Numbered from the stretch's first letter, positions 7,303 to 15,968 are shown. The stretch is 27,990 nt of DNA from an uncultured Collinsella sp. (GCA_958447445.1 CAUDAE010000010.1:1-27990), one strand, 5' to 3'. The notes: generated by a model from the letters alone, not told the origin. Program-made: numbers and translations.

Positions 7303-8442
7303 ATGGAACTCGATAAACAACAGCTCAAGCGACTGCGCGAGCGCCATCATCGGCGCCATGGCATCCGCCCCGCCCACAGCGAGGCCATGGAGAACGCAAG
7401 CCGCTTTCTAAAGCGGGCATTCAACATTCGCGAGGGGCGCGCGCCCTATCACGTGATTCGCAAGCGCTTTGTAAACGGGGCGCGCCTGACTGGCTCGCAC
7501 TTATGCATCCTGATTATTGCCATGTTGATCGCGAGCATCGGCCTCGATATCGACTCGGATATCGCCATTGTAGGCGCCATGCTCATCTGCCCGCTCATGG
7601 GCTCGGTCCTTGCCATGGCATACGGCATCGCCACGCTCGACCGCGAGATCACCCTTGAGGCCGTCGCGAGCTTGGCTCTGCAGATGGCCTTTTGCCTGGT
7701 CACGTCCACGTTGTACTTTAAGCTCTCGCCCCTTGGCACCACCACGGCCGCCATCATCGACAATTCGACACCGACTGTGTGGGACCTTGCCGTCGCGCTC
7801 GCGGGCGGCTTTGCGGGTGGCCTGGGCAACTCGCGCGACCAGGAACCCGCCACGCTCATCGCCGGGGTGGCTGTGGCGACCGCGCTCATGCCGCCCCTGT
7901 GCGCGGCGGGCTATGGCATCGCCATCGCAAGCGGGTCACTGTTTCTCTCGGCGCTTTACGAGTTTGGCATCAACGTGGTCTTTATCGCACTCGCGGCCGA
8001 AGCCGTTCTGCTTCTTTTGCGCGTGCCGCTCAAGCGCGACCTCAACGGCGACGGCATTGTGACTGCCGAGGAAGATGCCGAGGTCGACGAGCTATCACGC
8101 AAGGTGCGCCGCCGCATCATTGTGGGCACGGTAGTCTTTGCCATCCCCTGCATCGTCATGACGGCGGGGTCTATTGGCTCGGCGCAGTCCGGCGTGCAGG
8201 ACGGCTACGGCGTCACCGAAACCACGCGCGAGCTTGCCGCGGTGCTGCCAGGCTTTAAGGATTACACCGTCGCCGTCGAAACCTCGGCCACCGAAGGCGA
8301 TGAGGAAGGCATCGTCGAGCGCGAGATTGTCGCCCATGTGACGACAGGCGAGACGCTTGGGGCACACGACCGTCACATCGCCCGCAAGCTCATCGACCTC
8401 AACGTGCCCGAGCTCGATCGTGTGGAGTTTGATGTGGAGTAA
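7303..8442 (+). CDS. DUF389 family membrane protein with EF-hand-like loop
   Basis: The 379-residue product belongs to the DUF389 family of bacterial membrane proteins of unknown function. The conserved core is visible from about residue 60: IASIGLDIDSDIAIVGAML, PLMGSVLAMAYG, GGFAGGLG and ATALMPPLCAAGYG. The start at 7303 is preceded by GAGGTGG; the frame is open much further upstream, but that part crosses the OPT gene and its terminator and cannot be coding. Between the last conserved helices, residues 246-257 read DLNGDGIVTAEE, a canonical 12-position EF-hand calcium loop, followed by an acidic and then a basic stretch. The C-terminal 90 residues are soluble and acidic. The gene converges on the sulfotransferase remnant. 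Confidence 0.88.
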   Translation: MELDKQQLKRLRERHHRRHGIRPAHSEAMENASRFLKRAFNIREGRAPYHVIRKRFVNGARLTGSHLCILIIAMLIASIGLDIDSDIAIVGAMLICPLMGSVLAMAYGIATLDREITLEAVASLALQMAFCLVTSTLYFKLSPLGTTTAAIIDNSTPTVWDLAVALAGGFAGGLGNSRDQEPATLIAGVAVATALMPPLCAAGYGIAIASGSLFLSALYEFGINVVFIALAAEAVLLLLRVPLKRDLNGDGIVTAEEDAEVDELSRKVRRRIIVGTVVFAIPCIVMTAGSIGSAQSGVQDGYGVTETTRELAAVLPGFKDYTVAVETSATEGDEEGIVEREIVAHVTTGETLGAHDRHIARKLIDLNVPELDRVEFDVE

Positions 8443-8511
8443 TGCGGGACGCGAGGCGGGCCCGGCGCGAGCGCGCGCAGCCACGGGGCACAGGCGCAGC
8501 CAAGCGCAGCG

Positions 8512-9026
8512 CTACAGCTCGTACTTGTACACGCGGTAGATGTACTTCTCGGCTTCCATTTCGTAGGCGGCGATGGGCAGTCCATAGCGATCGTACTCGG
8601 CAAAGGTCTTGGCCTGGCCCGATGCCACGAGCATGCTGTTCGAATTGCCGACGCGCTGCGCACTACCTGCGCACTACTTACGTAACCTGAGAACGGCACT
8701 GCGATCTGGTCCACAAGCTCGTAGGTGCGCGCGGTCTCATCCACCGTAAAGATGCGCCCAAACGAATGCGTTCCCTTGCTGTAGTCGGTCACCACCGCGG
8801 CGCCCAGCTGGCCCCAGTCGAACTTGGGATAGCTCTCAGCCGCACCAAAGTTGTTGTCGTACAGCAGCACCTGGTAGCGACCAGTCGTTGCCATGTCAGA
8901 ACTCGGCAGATACGTCACGCTGTGCTGGCCCGCATTGAGCGAAAAATCGCCCTGGGCCTGCAGTAACTTGTCCTCAAAGCCCGAACCGGCCCATTGCCAC
9001 TCCTTTCTATTTCTGGATCCATCTTC
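8512..9026 (-). pseudogene. Arylsulfate sulfotransferase remnant (5'-truncated, frameshifted)
   Basis: Reading on the minus strand from 9026, one frame gives a stretch typical of the C-terminal propeller end of aryl-sulfate sulfotransferases: EWQWAGSGFEDKLL, AGQHSVTYLPSS, YQVLLYDNNFG, then FGRIFTVDETARTYEL. The frame stops making sense at 8677. The true C-terminus (GNSNSMLVASG, FAEYDRYGLPI, ending YRVYKYEL) continues in another frame to a TAG at 8512-8514. Deleting one copy of the 11-bp duplication at 8656-8677 restores one frame of 167 codons reading GYVSSAQRVGNSNS. An in-frame TGA at 9027-9029 and the lack of any start show that the first two thirds of the roughly 500-600-residue enzyme are missing. 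The intact enzyme would move sulfate between phenolic compounds. Confidence 0.85.
8656..8677. repeat. 11-bp tandem duplication causing the frameshift
   Basis: The unit CTGCGCACTAC occurs twice back to back (8656-8666 and 8667-8677). It lies exactly where the reading frame of the sulfotransferase remnant changes. Confidence 0.95.
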
Positions 9027-9042
9027 TCACTGTTGGCGGACG

Positions 9043-9083
9043 AAAATGATCCGTTTTCCTCCGTCCCCGAGAGGTCATTTTTT
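9043..9083. repeat. Imperfect palindrome with GGGGACGG core
   Basis: AAAATGATCC pairs with GGTCATTTTT, with one bulged base, around a loop holding CCTCCGTCCCC. It abuts the stop codon of the dehydrogenase gene. On the minus strand a run of T follows the second arm (GGATCATTTTCG), so it may serve as that gene's terminator. Its core resembles the other intergenic repeats here. Confidence 0.6.
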
Positions 9084-10041
9084 AGTACTTGAAGAAGCCC
9101 TCGCCCGAGCTTTCGCCCAGCTTGCCTTCGTCGAGCATTTTCTTGAGGACGGACGCCATAGCCTTAAAGTTGTAGGGCATCATCATCTTTTTGAGCAGCG
9201 GGCTCACCAGGCCCGGGACCTTCTGATACTGCATAACGATGTTGTAAGCCGTCTGGATGCCCACCGTGTCGAACACGCGGAACGGACCTTTGGGAGCGCC
9301 AGTGCCGCGCGTCCATGCGAGGTCGATACTCTTGGGGTCGCTGACGCCCGAGACATACAGGTCAAGGCCCGAGAGCAGCCACGGCACCAGCATAGAGTTG
9401 AGCAGGTAACCGTTCTTTTCCTTGTTGACGGGAAGTGCCAGCATGCGAATGTCGTTGGCGAAGTCGACGAGCTCGTCGAAATAGCGCTTGTCGGTCTGGT
9501 CCTGGGCCATGACCTCGGTCATGTTGTTCTTCCAGATGGAGTTGGCAAAGTGCAGCGATAGGTACTTCTCGGGGCGGCCGGTGTACTTGGCAAAGGTACT
9601 CGGCAGCAGTGTGGAGGAGTTGGTCACGACGACGGTCTTTTGCGGCAGAACCGGGGCGAGCTTCTTGTAGAAGTCGATCTTTGCCTGAGTGTCCTCAGCC
9701 ATAGACTCGATGACCAGGTCGGCGCCGGCCACGGCCTTGGCAAGATCGAGCTCCAGCTTGAGTGTGGAGTAGGCACGCTCAACGGCGGCGAGTGCCGCCT
9801 CCTTGTCGAAGGGCTGGCCGCTATCGGCGATACCGGCGCACCACTCGCCCGTACCGTCCGCCATGCCCTCGATAGCAGCGATGTACTCCTCGCGCACATG
9901 ATCGATCTTGGGCTGGGTGCGGCCGATGCTGCCCTCGCTGCGCAGCCAAATCGTTACATCAAAGCCGCAGTAGGCTGCCTGAAAGGCAATCTGGCTTCCC
10001 AGCACGCCGCCGCCGGCAACGCAAACGGTCTTGTAGCTCAT
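9082..10041 (-). CDS. 3-hydroxyacyl-CoA dehydrogenase
   Basis: The 319-residue protein has the two-part architecture of short 3-hydroxyacyl-CoA dehydrogenases, which oxidise or reduce 3-hydroxyacyl/3-oxoacyl-CoA with NAD in the cytoplasm. An N-terminal Rossmann fold has G10-x-G12-x-x-G15; NSST occurs at 141-144; the family's catalytic His-Glu pair appears as H164 and E176, 12 apart as in known enzymes. The usual HFFNP is HFANS here, so the loop after the histidine is unusual. The C-terminal half holds NGYLLNSMLVPWL and a long helical region ending GEGFFKY. AGAGAGGA precedes the ATG. It has no fermentation-operon neighbours: a decayed sulfotransferase lies downstream and the dehydratase gene is separated by 417 bases. 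The chain length of its substrate is unknown. Confidence 0.9.
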   Translation of the reverse strand: MSYKTVCVAGGGVLGSQIAFQAAYCGFDVTIWLRSEGSIGRTQPKIDHVREEYIAAIEGMADGTGEWCAGIADSGQPFDKEAALAAVERAYSTLKLELDLAKAVAGADLVIESMAEDTQAKIDFYKKLAPVLPQKTVVVTNSSTLLPSTFAKYTGRPEKYLSLHFANSIWKNNMTEVMAQDQTDKRYFDELVDFANDIRMLALPVNKEKNGYLLNSMLVPWLLSGLDLYVSGVSDPKSIDLAWTRGTGAPKGPFRVFDTVGIQTAYNIVMQYQKVPGLVSPLLKKMMMPYNFKAMASVLKKMLDEGKLGESSGEGFFKY

Positions 10042-10393
10042 AGGAACAGTCCTCTCTTACGTAATTCCATAGATGTGTATTTATTCAACCGTAAGGGGAC
10101 AGCACGCTGGGGGTGGGTTCTATAAACGGACGGTAATTTGCGGCGAACGGCTACATATGTTCATTATCTCAGGGTTCCGAGGGCGATTTTTTGTGCCACC
10201 GAGACGTCGTTTGCGGAAGTATGCGGCAAATTCCGGAACCCTTGAGTACACCCCGGTTTTCCGCCAATAAAACCGCAGGTACAGAGCTTGTACATATCCG
10301 GTATGCTCGGCCTATTCAGATTTTGCCGCATACTTCCGAAATCTAAGTTCGCAAGGGGTAATAGCCGGGGTGTTTACGCAACATATGTCCAAC
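10042..10393. other. 352-bp non-coding spacer upstream of the dehydrogenase
   Basis: No supported gene lies here; the short frames lack ribosome sites and family character. The part nearest 10041 should hold the minus-strand promoter of the dehydrogenase, but I cannot pick one. It contains the interleaved inverted motifs at 10214-10373 and two ACATATGT palindromes at 10152-10159 and 10381-10388. Confidence 0.7.
10214..10373. repeat. Two interleaved inverted motifs (possible dispersed element)
   Basis: CGGAAGTATGCGGCAAA at 10214-10230 has its exact reverse complement at 10322-10338 (17 bp). ACACCCCGG at 10248-10256 has its reverse complement at 10365-10373. The order is motif 1, motif 2, reversed 1, reversed 2, so the pairs interleave instead of nesting. 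Confidence 0.8.
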
Positions 10394-10430
10394 AAAAACG
10401 GGTGGTAGCCGGTACGGCTGCCACCCGTTT
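10394..10430 (-). terminator. Rho-independent terminator of the dehydratase operon
   Basis: On the minus strand AACGGGTGG and AGCC pair with GGCT and CCACCCGTT around a GTAC-type loop, with one mismatch, followed by TTTTTG. It starts 29 bases after the stop codon of the dehydratase gene. Confidence 0.88.
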
Positions 10431-10458
10431 GCCTCAAATCTAGCCCAAAGCAGGCCAG

Positions 10459-13400
10459 TTACTTCTTAATGCCGCGTCCCAGACGTTCGGCGACCGACGC
10501 CACGGCACTCTCGTCGACCGAGCCGCAGCTCACGCAGCCGTCATGGGCACGCATCTGGCCGGTGACCTCGTCCATCGCGAGCGGCGCCACCTTCTCGAGC
10601 TTAAAGCCCTTGCCGGCGCGCATGTTCTCCTTAGCCACGCTGATCATGAGCTTAATGCGGTTGAGCTGGTTGACCTCGGATGCACCGGGGTCGTAGTCCA
10701 CCGCGACGATGTTGCTCTCGGGATGCTGGCGGCGTAACTCTTTGATCACGGCCTTGCCCACCACGTGATTAGGCAGGCACGCGAAGGGCTGCGTGCAGAT
10801 GATGTTGGGTGCGCCATGGTCGATCAGGTCGAGCATCTCGGCCGTGAGCAGCCACCCCTCGCCCATGTTGTTGCACACCGAAAGCACCGTACGGGCCTTG
10901 TCGGCCATGGTGCCGATGCGCTCAGGCGCCTCAAAGCGGCGGGACTTTTCGAGCATCTCCTCCACCGGCGTGCGCATCCAGTCCACGAGCTTGATGAGCG
11001 CCTGCATGCCAGCGCGCGTTGTAGCAGAGCTTCCCAGCTCGTCCTTCTGCAGCTCGGCGTTGCTCATGGAGTACAGGAAAAAGTCGAGCAGACCCGGCAC
11101 CACGGCCTCGCAGCCCTCGCGCTCGATGACATCGACCACGTGGTTGTTGGCTGTGGGATGGAACTTGACCAGGATCTCGCCGACCACGCCCACGCGCGGC
11201 TTGGTGCCCTCGCCCACGAGCGGCATGGTGTCGAACGCGCGGATGGCCTCGCGGCACAGCTTGGTGTAGTTGTGGCGGTTGAACTTAGGCGCCAGTTTGC
11301 GGGCGCGCGCCATGTACTCCTCGTAGAGCGCGTTGGCGGCACCGGGCGTTGCCTCGTACGGGCGGCAACGATAGAGCATCTGCATCATCACGTCACCAAA
11401 GAGCACCGCGTAGACTGCCTGCTTAAGCAGCGCCGGCGTAACCTTAAAGCCGGGGTTGTCCTCGCCGAGCGCCACGGCCGAAAGCGAGATCACCGGAATC
11501 TCGGGGTGGCCGCTCTCGCGCAGCGCCTTGCGGATGAGCGCGATGTAGTTGGTGGCGCGGCAGCCACCGCCGGTCTGGCTGATAACAACGGCCGTCTTGG
11601 ACAGGTCGTACCGACCGCTCTCGATGGCCTCCATAATCTGGCCCGTCACCAGGATCGACGGGTAGCAAATGTCGTTGTTCACATAGCGCAGGCCGGCCTC
11701 GACGGCATCGTGGTCGGTCGAGGGCAGCAGCTCCAAGTTGTAGCCAGCACCGCGGAATACCTCTTTAACCAGGTCAAAGTGGATCGGCGCCATCTGCGGG
11801 CACAGGATGGTATAGCCCTCCTCGCGCATCTGCTCGGTAAAGGGCACCTTGGGCCACGCGGTCGAAGCGCTCTCGCGCTGAGCCTCAAACGTGTACTTGC
11901 GGCTCGCGAACGCGGGGGCATCCGTGGAGGGCGCCACCGGCGCGGCATCACCCTGCTCGTAGGCCTCGCCCGCGGCCGTGGCCTCGGCCAGGCGCTCGGC
12001 CTCCTGGTCCTTGAGCGCCGCCATGAGCGAGCGGATACGGATGCGCGCGGCACCCAGGTTAGACACCTCGTCGATCTTGAGTACGGTGTAGATCTTGCCG
12101 CTGGCCTCCAGAATCTCCTGCACCTGGTCGGTGGTCAGAGCGTCCAAGCCGCAGCCGAAGGAGTTGAGCTGGATCAGGTCCAGGTCGTTGCGCATCGTCA
12201 CAAAACGGGCGACGGCGTACAGGCGGCTGTGGTACATCCACTGGTCGACGACGCGAATCGGACGCTCGGGCTTCACGAGATGCGCGAGCGAGTCCTCGGT
12301 AAAGACCGCAAAGCCAAAGCTCGAGATAAGCTCGGGCAGGGCGTGGTTGATCTCGGGGTCGTTGTGGTAAGGACGGCCGGCGAGCACAATGCCGTGACCG
12401 CCGTGGTCCTCGACCCACTTAAGAGCCTCCTCGCCCATGGTCTGGATGTCCTCGTGGAAACGCGCATCGGCCTCAAAGGCAGCGTTGACGGCGGCATCGA
12501 CCTCGGAGCGCGTGATTTTAGGACCGCGCACGCGACCGCGACCGGCTTGCGCATCGGCCACACGGTCGACGGCGAGCACCTGGTACAGACGGCGCTTGAG
12601 CTCGGTCTTGTCGTGATAGGGCACAAACGGGTACAGGAACTCGATGTTCTGCTCGCGAATCTCGTCGATATTGAGCGCCAGCGCCGTGGGGTAGCTCATG
12701 ACGATGGGGCAGTTGTAACAGTTACCGGCGGTCGGGTCCTCCTTGCGTTCCCAGCGCACGCACGGCATCCAGATAAAGTCGACATCGCGGTCGATGAGGT
12801 TCATCACATGGCCGTGGCTCATCTTTGCCGGGTAGCACACGCTCTCGGACGGCATGGACTCGATGCCCGCCTGGTAGGTCTTCTTGCTCGACTGGTCGGA
12901 CAGCTGCACGCTAAAGCCCAGGCGCGTAAAGAACGCGTGCCAGAAGGGGTAGTTCTCGTACATGTTGAGCGCGCGCGGGATACCCACGGTGCCGCGCGGG
13001 GCCTCGTCGGGGCTCAGCACCTCGCGGTTAAAGAGCAGCTCGTTTTTCTTTTTGAAGAGGTTGGGGGCCTCGGTCTTTTGCTTTTTGTGGCCGGCGCCCT
13101 TCTCGCAGCGGTTGCCGGTAATGAAGCGCCTGCCGCCGCCAAAGTCGTTGACGGTGAGCTGGCAGTTGTTGGAGCAACGGCCGCAGCGGACATGCTTTTG
13201 CGTCACGGTGAGGTGCGCGATTTCCTCGGCTGAAAGGATGGTCGAGGTGCCGTCGGCGCCGGCGCGATCGCGGGCGAGTAGGGCCGCACCGTAGGCGCCC
13301 ATGCAGCCGGCGATGTCGGGACGCACGGCGTGAACGCCGGTAAGCTGCTCGAACGCACGCAGCGTAGCATCGGACATAAAGGTGCCGCCCTGGACGATCA

Positions 13401-15246
13401 CCTGGCTGCCGATCTCCTTGGGGTCGCGCAGCTTAATGACCTTGAACAGGGCATTCTTGATGACGGAATAGGACAGGCCGGCGGCGATGTCGCCCACCGT
13501 GGCGCCTTCCTTTTGCGCCTGCTTAACGCGCGAGTTCATAAAGACCGTGCAGCGGTTGCCCAGGTCGACGGGGGCCTTGGCATGGATGGCGGCATCGGCG
13601 AACGCGCGCACGTCCATGTTCATAGAGACGGCGGAGCCCTCGCTAAAGCTGCCGCAGCCCGACGAGCAAGCCTCGTTGAGCATGATGTGCTCGATAACGC
13701 CGTCCTTGACGCGCAGGCACTTCATGTCCTGGCCGCCAATGTCCAGAATAAACTCGACGCCGGGCAGGAATGCCTTGGCGCCGCGCAGGTGTGCAACGGT
13801 CTCAATCTCGCCGGAATCGGCCTTGAGGGCCTCGATGAGCAGTGCCTCACCGTAGCCCGTGGTAGTCACGTGGCCGATAGTGCAGCCGGCGGGGATGTGG
13901 TTGTAGAAATCGGCCATGATGACCTTGGCCGTGCCCAGGATGTCGCCGTTGTTGTTGCCGTACCAGGTGTGCAGCAGCTGACCGTCCTCGCCCACGAGCG
14001 CGGCCTTCATGGTGGTGGAGCCGGCGTCGATGCCGATGAACACGCGGCCGGTGTAGCCGTCGAGCTTGCCCTTGGGGACGACTTCCTGGTCGTGGCGGGT
14101 CTTGAACTCGGCAAAGTCCTCGTCGTTGGCAAAGAGCGGATCCAGACGCTCGACCTCGGCACCCTGTGTGTCACCCAGGGCATCGATAGCCTCGATGAGC
14201 TGCGGGAACGTGCTGAGCTTGTTGGACTCGTGCGCCATGGCGGCGCCGCTCGCCACAAACAGGTGGGCGTTTTGGGGCACGATACGGTGCTCCTCGTCCA
14301 GGTTGAGCGTGAGGTAGAAGCGGTGGCGCAGCTCGGAGAGGTACTGCAGCGGGCCGCCCAAGAAGGCGACGTTGCCGCGGATGGGACGGCCGCATGCCAG
14401 GCCCGAGATGGTCTGGGTCACGACAGCCTGGAAGATGGAGGCAGCCACGTCCTCGGGGCGGGCGCCCTCGTTGAGCAGCGGCTGCACGTCGGTCTTGGCA
14501 AAAACGCCGCAGCGGCTGGCGATGGGATAGATGGTGGTGGCGTTGGCCGCGAGCTCGTTGAGGCCGCTCGCGTCGGTGTGCAGCAGGGTTGCCATCTGGT
14601 CGATGAACGCGCCCGTGCCGCCGGCACAGGTGCCGTTCATGCGCTGCTCGATGCCGTTGTCGAAATAGATGATCTTGGCGTCCTCGCCGCCCAGCTCGAT
14701 GGCAACGTCGGTGGCCGGGATAAGAGTCTCGACAGCGCGCTTGCTGGCGATGACCTCCTGGACAAACTCCAGGTCGAGCCACTGGGACAGCAGCAGGCCG
14801 CCCGAGCCGGTAATGGCGCAGGTCATCTGGGCCGTCGGCAGCACGGTCGCAGCGCCCTCGAACAGGTCGCGGGCGCAGGCGCGGACGTCGGTGTGGTGGC
14901 GCTGGTACTTGGCGTAGACGATCTGGTTGTCGTCGTTGAGCACGGCGAGCTTAACGGTGGTGGAGCCCACGTCGATGCCCAGGTGCAGGTTGCCGCGGGC
15001 GTTCTCGGGGTTGAAGATCGCGCCTTCGGGGGCGTGGGCGGCGGTGGCGGCTAGGGGCTCAGCGGCGGTGGCGGGCTCGCCAGCGACGGACGTCTTTCCT
15101 GCCGCGTTCTTGGCATCGGCAACCGCCTCAGCGACTTTCTCGGCAGCCGCGGTCGCGGCCTTCTGCGCGGCGTCCACCACGGTGGGCGCGGCCTCGCGTG
15201 CGGCAGCGACCATGCGGTCCTTGATGCCCTCGACGAGTTTGCTCAT
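10459..15246 (-). CDS. Single-chain 2-hydroxyacyl-CoA dehydratase/activase
   Basis: This 1,595-residue protein joins parts that in classical systems are separate: the ATP-driven activase and the dehydratase subunits that remove water from 2-hydroxyacyl-CoA by a radical mechanism. Residues 1-80 are an Ala/Glu/Lys-rich, probably helical extension. A first BadF/HgdC-type ASKHA ATPase follows (GIDVGSTTVKL at 90-100, NGTCAGGTGAF), then a second starting near 403 (GIDAGSTTMKA) with CSSGCGSF near 525, the cysteine region that binds the activase [4Fe-4S] cluster. Next come CGRCSNNC near 685 and DUF2229/HgdB-like regions with PSESVCYP (about 800), CYNCP (about 847), GRPYHNDPEINH (about 955), DICYP (about 1191), TGGGCRATNY (about 1225) and CVSCGS near the end. 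GAGGAG precedes the ATG. It follows a TetR gene after 11 bases. The substrate is unknown. Confidence 0.9.
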   Translation of the reverse strand: MSKLVEGIKDRMVAAAREAAPTVVDAAQKAATAAAEKVAEAVADAKNAAGKTSVAGEPATAAEPLAATAAHAPEGAIFNPENARGNLHLGIDVGSTTVKLAVLNDDNQIVYAKYQRHHTDVRACARDLFEGAATVLPTAQMTCAITGSGGLLLSQWLDLEFVQEVIASKRAVETLIPATDVAIELGGEDAKIIYFDNGIEQRMNGTCAGGTGAFIDQMATLLHTDASGLNELAANATTIYPIASRCGVFAKTDVQPLLNEGARPEDVAASIFQAVVTQTISGLACGRPIRGNVAFLGGPLQYLSELRHRFYLTLNLDEEHRIVPQNAHLFVASGAAMAHESNKLSTFPQLIEAIDALGDTQGAEVERLDPLFANDEDFAEFKTRHDQEVVPKGKLDGYTGRVFIGIDAGSTTMKAALVGEDGQLLHTWYGNNNGDILGTAKVIMADFYNHIPAGCTIGHVTTTGYGEALLIEALKADSGEIETVAHLRGAKAFLPGVEFILDIGGQDMKCLRVKDGVIEHIMLNEACSSGCGSFSEGSAVSMNMDVRAFADAAIHAKAPVDLGNRCTVFMNSRVKQAQKEGATVGDIAAGLSYSVIKNALFKVIKLRDPKEIGSQVIVQGGTFMSDATLRAFEQLTGVHAVRPDIAGCMGAYGAALLARDRAGADGTSTILSAEEIAHLTVTQKHVRCGRCSNNCQLTVNDFGGGRRFITGNRCEKGAGHKKQKTEAPNLFKKKNELLFNREVLSPDEAPRGTVGIPRALNMYENYPFWHAFFTRLGFSVQLSDQSSKKTYQAGIESMPSESVCYPAKMSHGHVMNLIDRDVDFIWMPCVRWERKEDPTAGNCYNCPIVMSYPTALALNIDEIREQNIEFLYPFVPYHDKTELKRRLYQVLAVDRVADAQAGRGRVRGPKITRSEVDAAVNAAFEADARFHEDIQTMGEEALKWVEDHGGHGIVLAGRPYHNDPEINHALPELISSFGFAVFTEDSLAHLVKPERPIRVVDQWMYHSRLYAVARFVTMRNDLDLIQLNSFGCGLDALTTDQVQEILEASGKIYTVLKIDEVSNLGAARIRIRSLMAALKDQEAERLAEATAAGEAYEQGDAAPVAPSTDAPAFASRKYTFEAQRESASTAWPKVPFTEQMREEGYTILCPQMAPIHFDLVKEVFRGAGYNLELLPSTDHDAVEAGLRYVNNDICYPSILVTGQIMEAIESGRYDLSKTAVVISQTGGGCRATNYIALIRKALRESGHPEIPVISLSAVALGEDNPGFKVTPALLKQAVYAVLFGDVMMQMLYRCRPYEATPGAANALYEEYMARARKLAPKFNRHNYTKLCREAIRAFDTMPLVGEGTKPRVGVVGEILVKFHPTANNHVVDVIEREGCEAVVPGLLDFFLYSMSNAELQKDELGSSATTRAGMQALIKLVDWMRTPVEEMLEKSRRFEAPERIGTMADKARTVLSVCNNMGEGWLLTAEMLDLIDHGAPNIICTQPFACLPNHVVGKAVIKELRRQHPESNIVAVDYDPGASEVNQLNRIKLMISVAKENMRAGKGFKLEKVAPLAMDEVTGQMRAHDGCVSCGSVDESAVASVAERLGRGIKK

Positions 15247-15257
15247 TGTCTCTCCTC

Positions 15258-15968
15258 TTAGTTGTTGGACTCGACGGTTGCGGCGGTGTCGGCCGCGTCT
15301 TCGAGCTGCAGGTTCAATAGCTTCATGCCGTATTCCGGCACGTTGATATCGATGGGTTGGCCATACAGGTCACCAGGGCGCACAAAAGCGAGCACCGTCA
15401 TAATGCGCGCCATGGCCTCGGGCGATTCGGTGAGCCCACGCTCAAACCAGCGCTGAATCATGCCGACCTCGGCGCTCACGACGTAGGTGACGTAGTAGTC
15501 AAAGAACGTGCCCAGCGCCAGGCCCAAAATGCCCGTCTGCGCACGCGGCACCACGGCCTCACGAGCGGTGTCGATGATCCTTTTAATGAAGGCCTGGTCG
15601 CCGCCCGGACCCAGCAGCGCACCGATTAAGTCGCGGTTGGCCGCAAGATAACGCAGCAGCTCAACCGAACCGGGCGCCGGCTCGAGCTCATCGATGTTGT
15701 GATAGAGGTCGGGCAGCTGAGCTGCGGTGATGAGCTCAATGCGCTCACGGATCTCGGCCAGCAAGCCATCCTCGATTTGATTGATAAAGTCGGGAATATC
15801 GCGGTAGTGCGAATAGAACGTGCGGCGCGTAAGGCCGGCGCGCTCGGTGAGCGACGCGACATTAATGCGCGAAAGGTCGCCGCTTTCGGCAAGCTCGCTG
15901 GCAAGTGCCTGGCGAAGGGCACGCTGCGAGCGAAGGGACCGGCGATCGCATTTCTCGAGCTGGGACAA
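15258..15968 (-). CDS. TetR-family transcriptional regulator of the dehydratase operon
   Basis: The 236-residue protein has an N-terminal TetR-type DNA-binding domain: a helix-turn-helix around residues 35-57 (VASLTERAGLTRRTFYSHY). The helical C-terminal ligand/dimer domain has no recognisable ligand signature. The start is a TTG at 15966-15968 with AAGGAGG four bases upstream, and no ATG is better placed. It is first in an operon with the giant dehydratase gene, 11 bases apart. Two TGCACA-containing palindromes upstream would suit autoregulation, with repression relieved by a small molecule, perhaps a CoA ester or the fermented acid; the ligand is a guess. Confidence 0.9.
   Translation of the reverse strand: MSQLEKCDRRSLRSQRALRQALASELAESGDLSRINVASLTERAGLTRRTFYSHYRDIPDFINQIEDGLLAEIRERIELITAAQLPDLYHNIDELEPAPGSVELLRYLAANRDLIGALLGPGGDQAFIKRIIDTAREAVVPRAQTGILGLALGTFFDYYVTYVVSAEVGMIQRWFERGLTESPEAMARIMTVLAFVRPGDLYGQPIDINVPEYGMKLLNLQLEDAADTAATVESNN

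Noticed and set aside
8373..8918. 181-codon frame as an intact gene
   Set aside because: Its last 100 residues are out-of-frame nonsense; the real C-terminus continues in another frame after the 11-bp duplication, so it is a pseudogene.
10765..13233. 822-codon open frame on the plus strand
   Set aside because: It lies antisense to the conserved dehydratase/activase gene; its translation is His/Val/Ala-rich low-complexity sequence with no domain, as expected for the shadow of a GC-rich gene.
13330..15054. 574-codon open frame on the plus strand
   Set aside because: Also antisense to the dehydratase/activase; composition is Ala/Gly/Val/Asp-skewed and there is no ribosome site.
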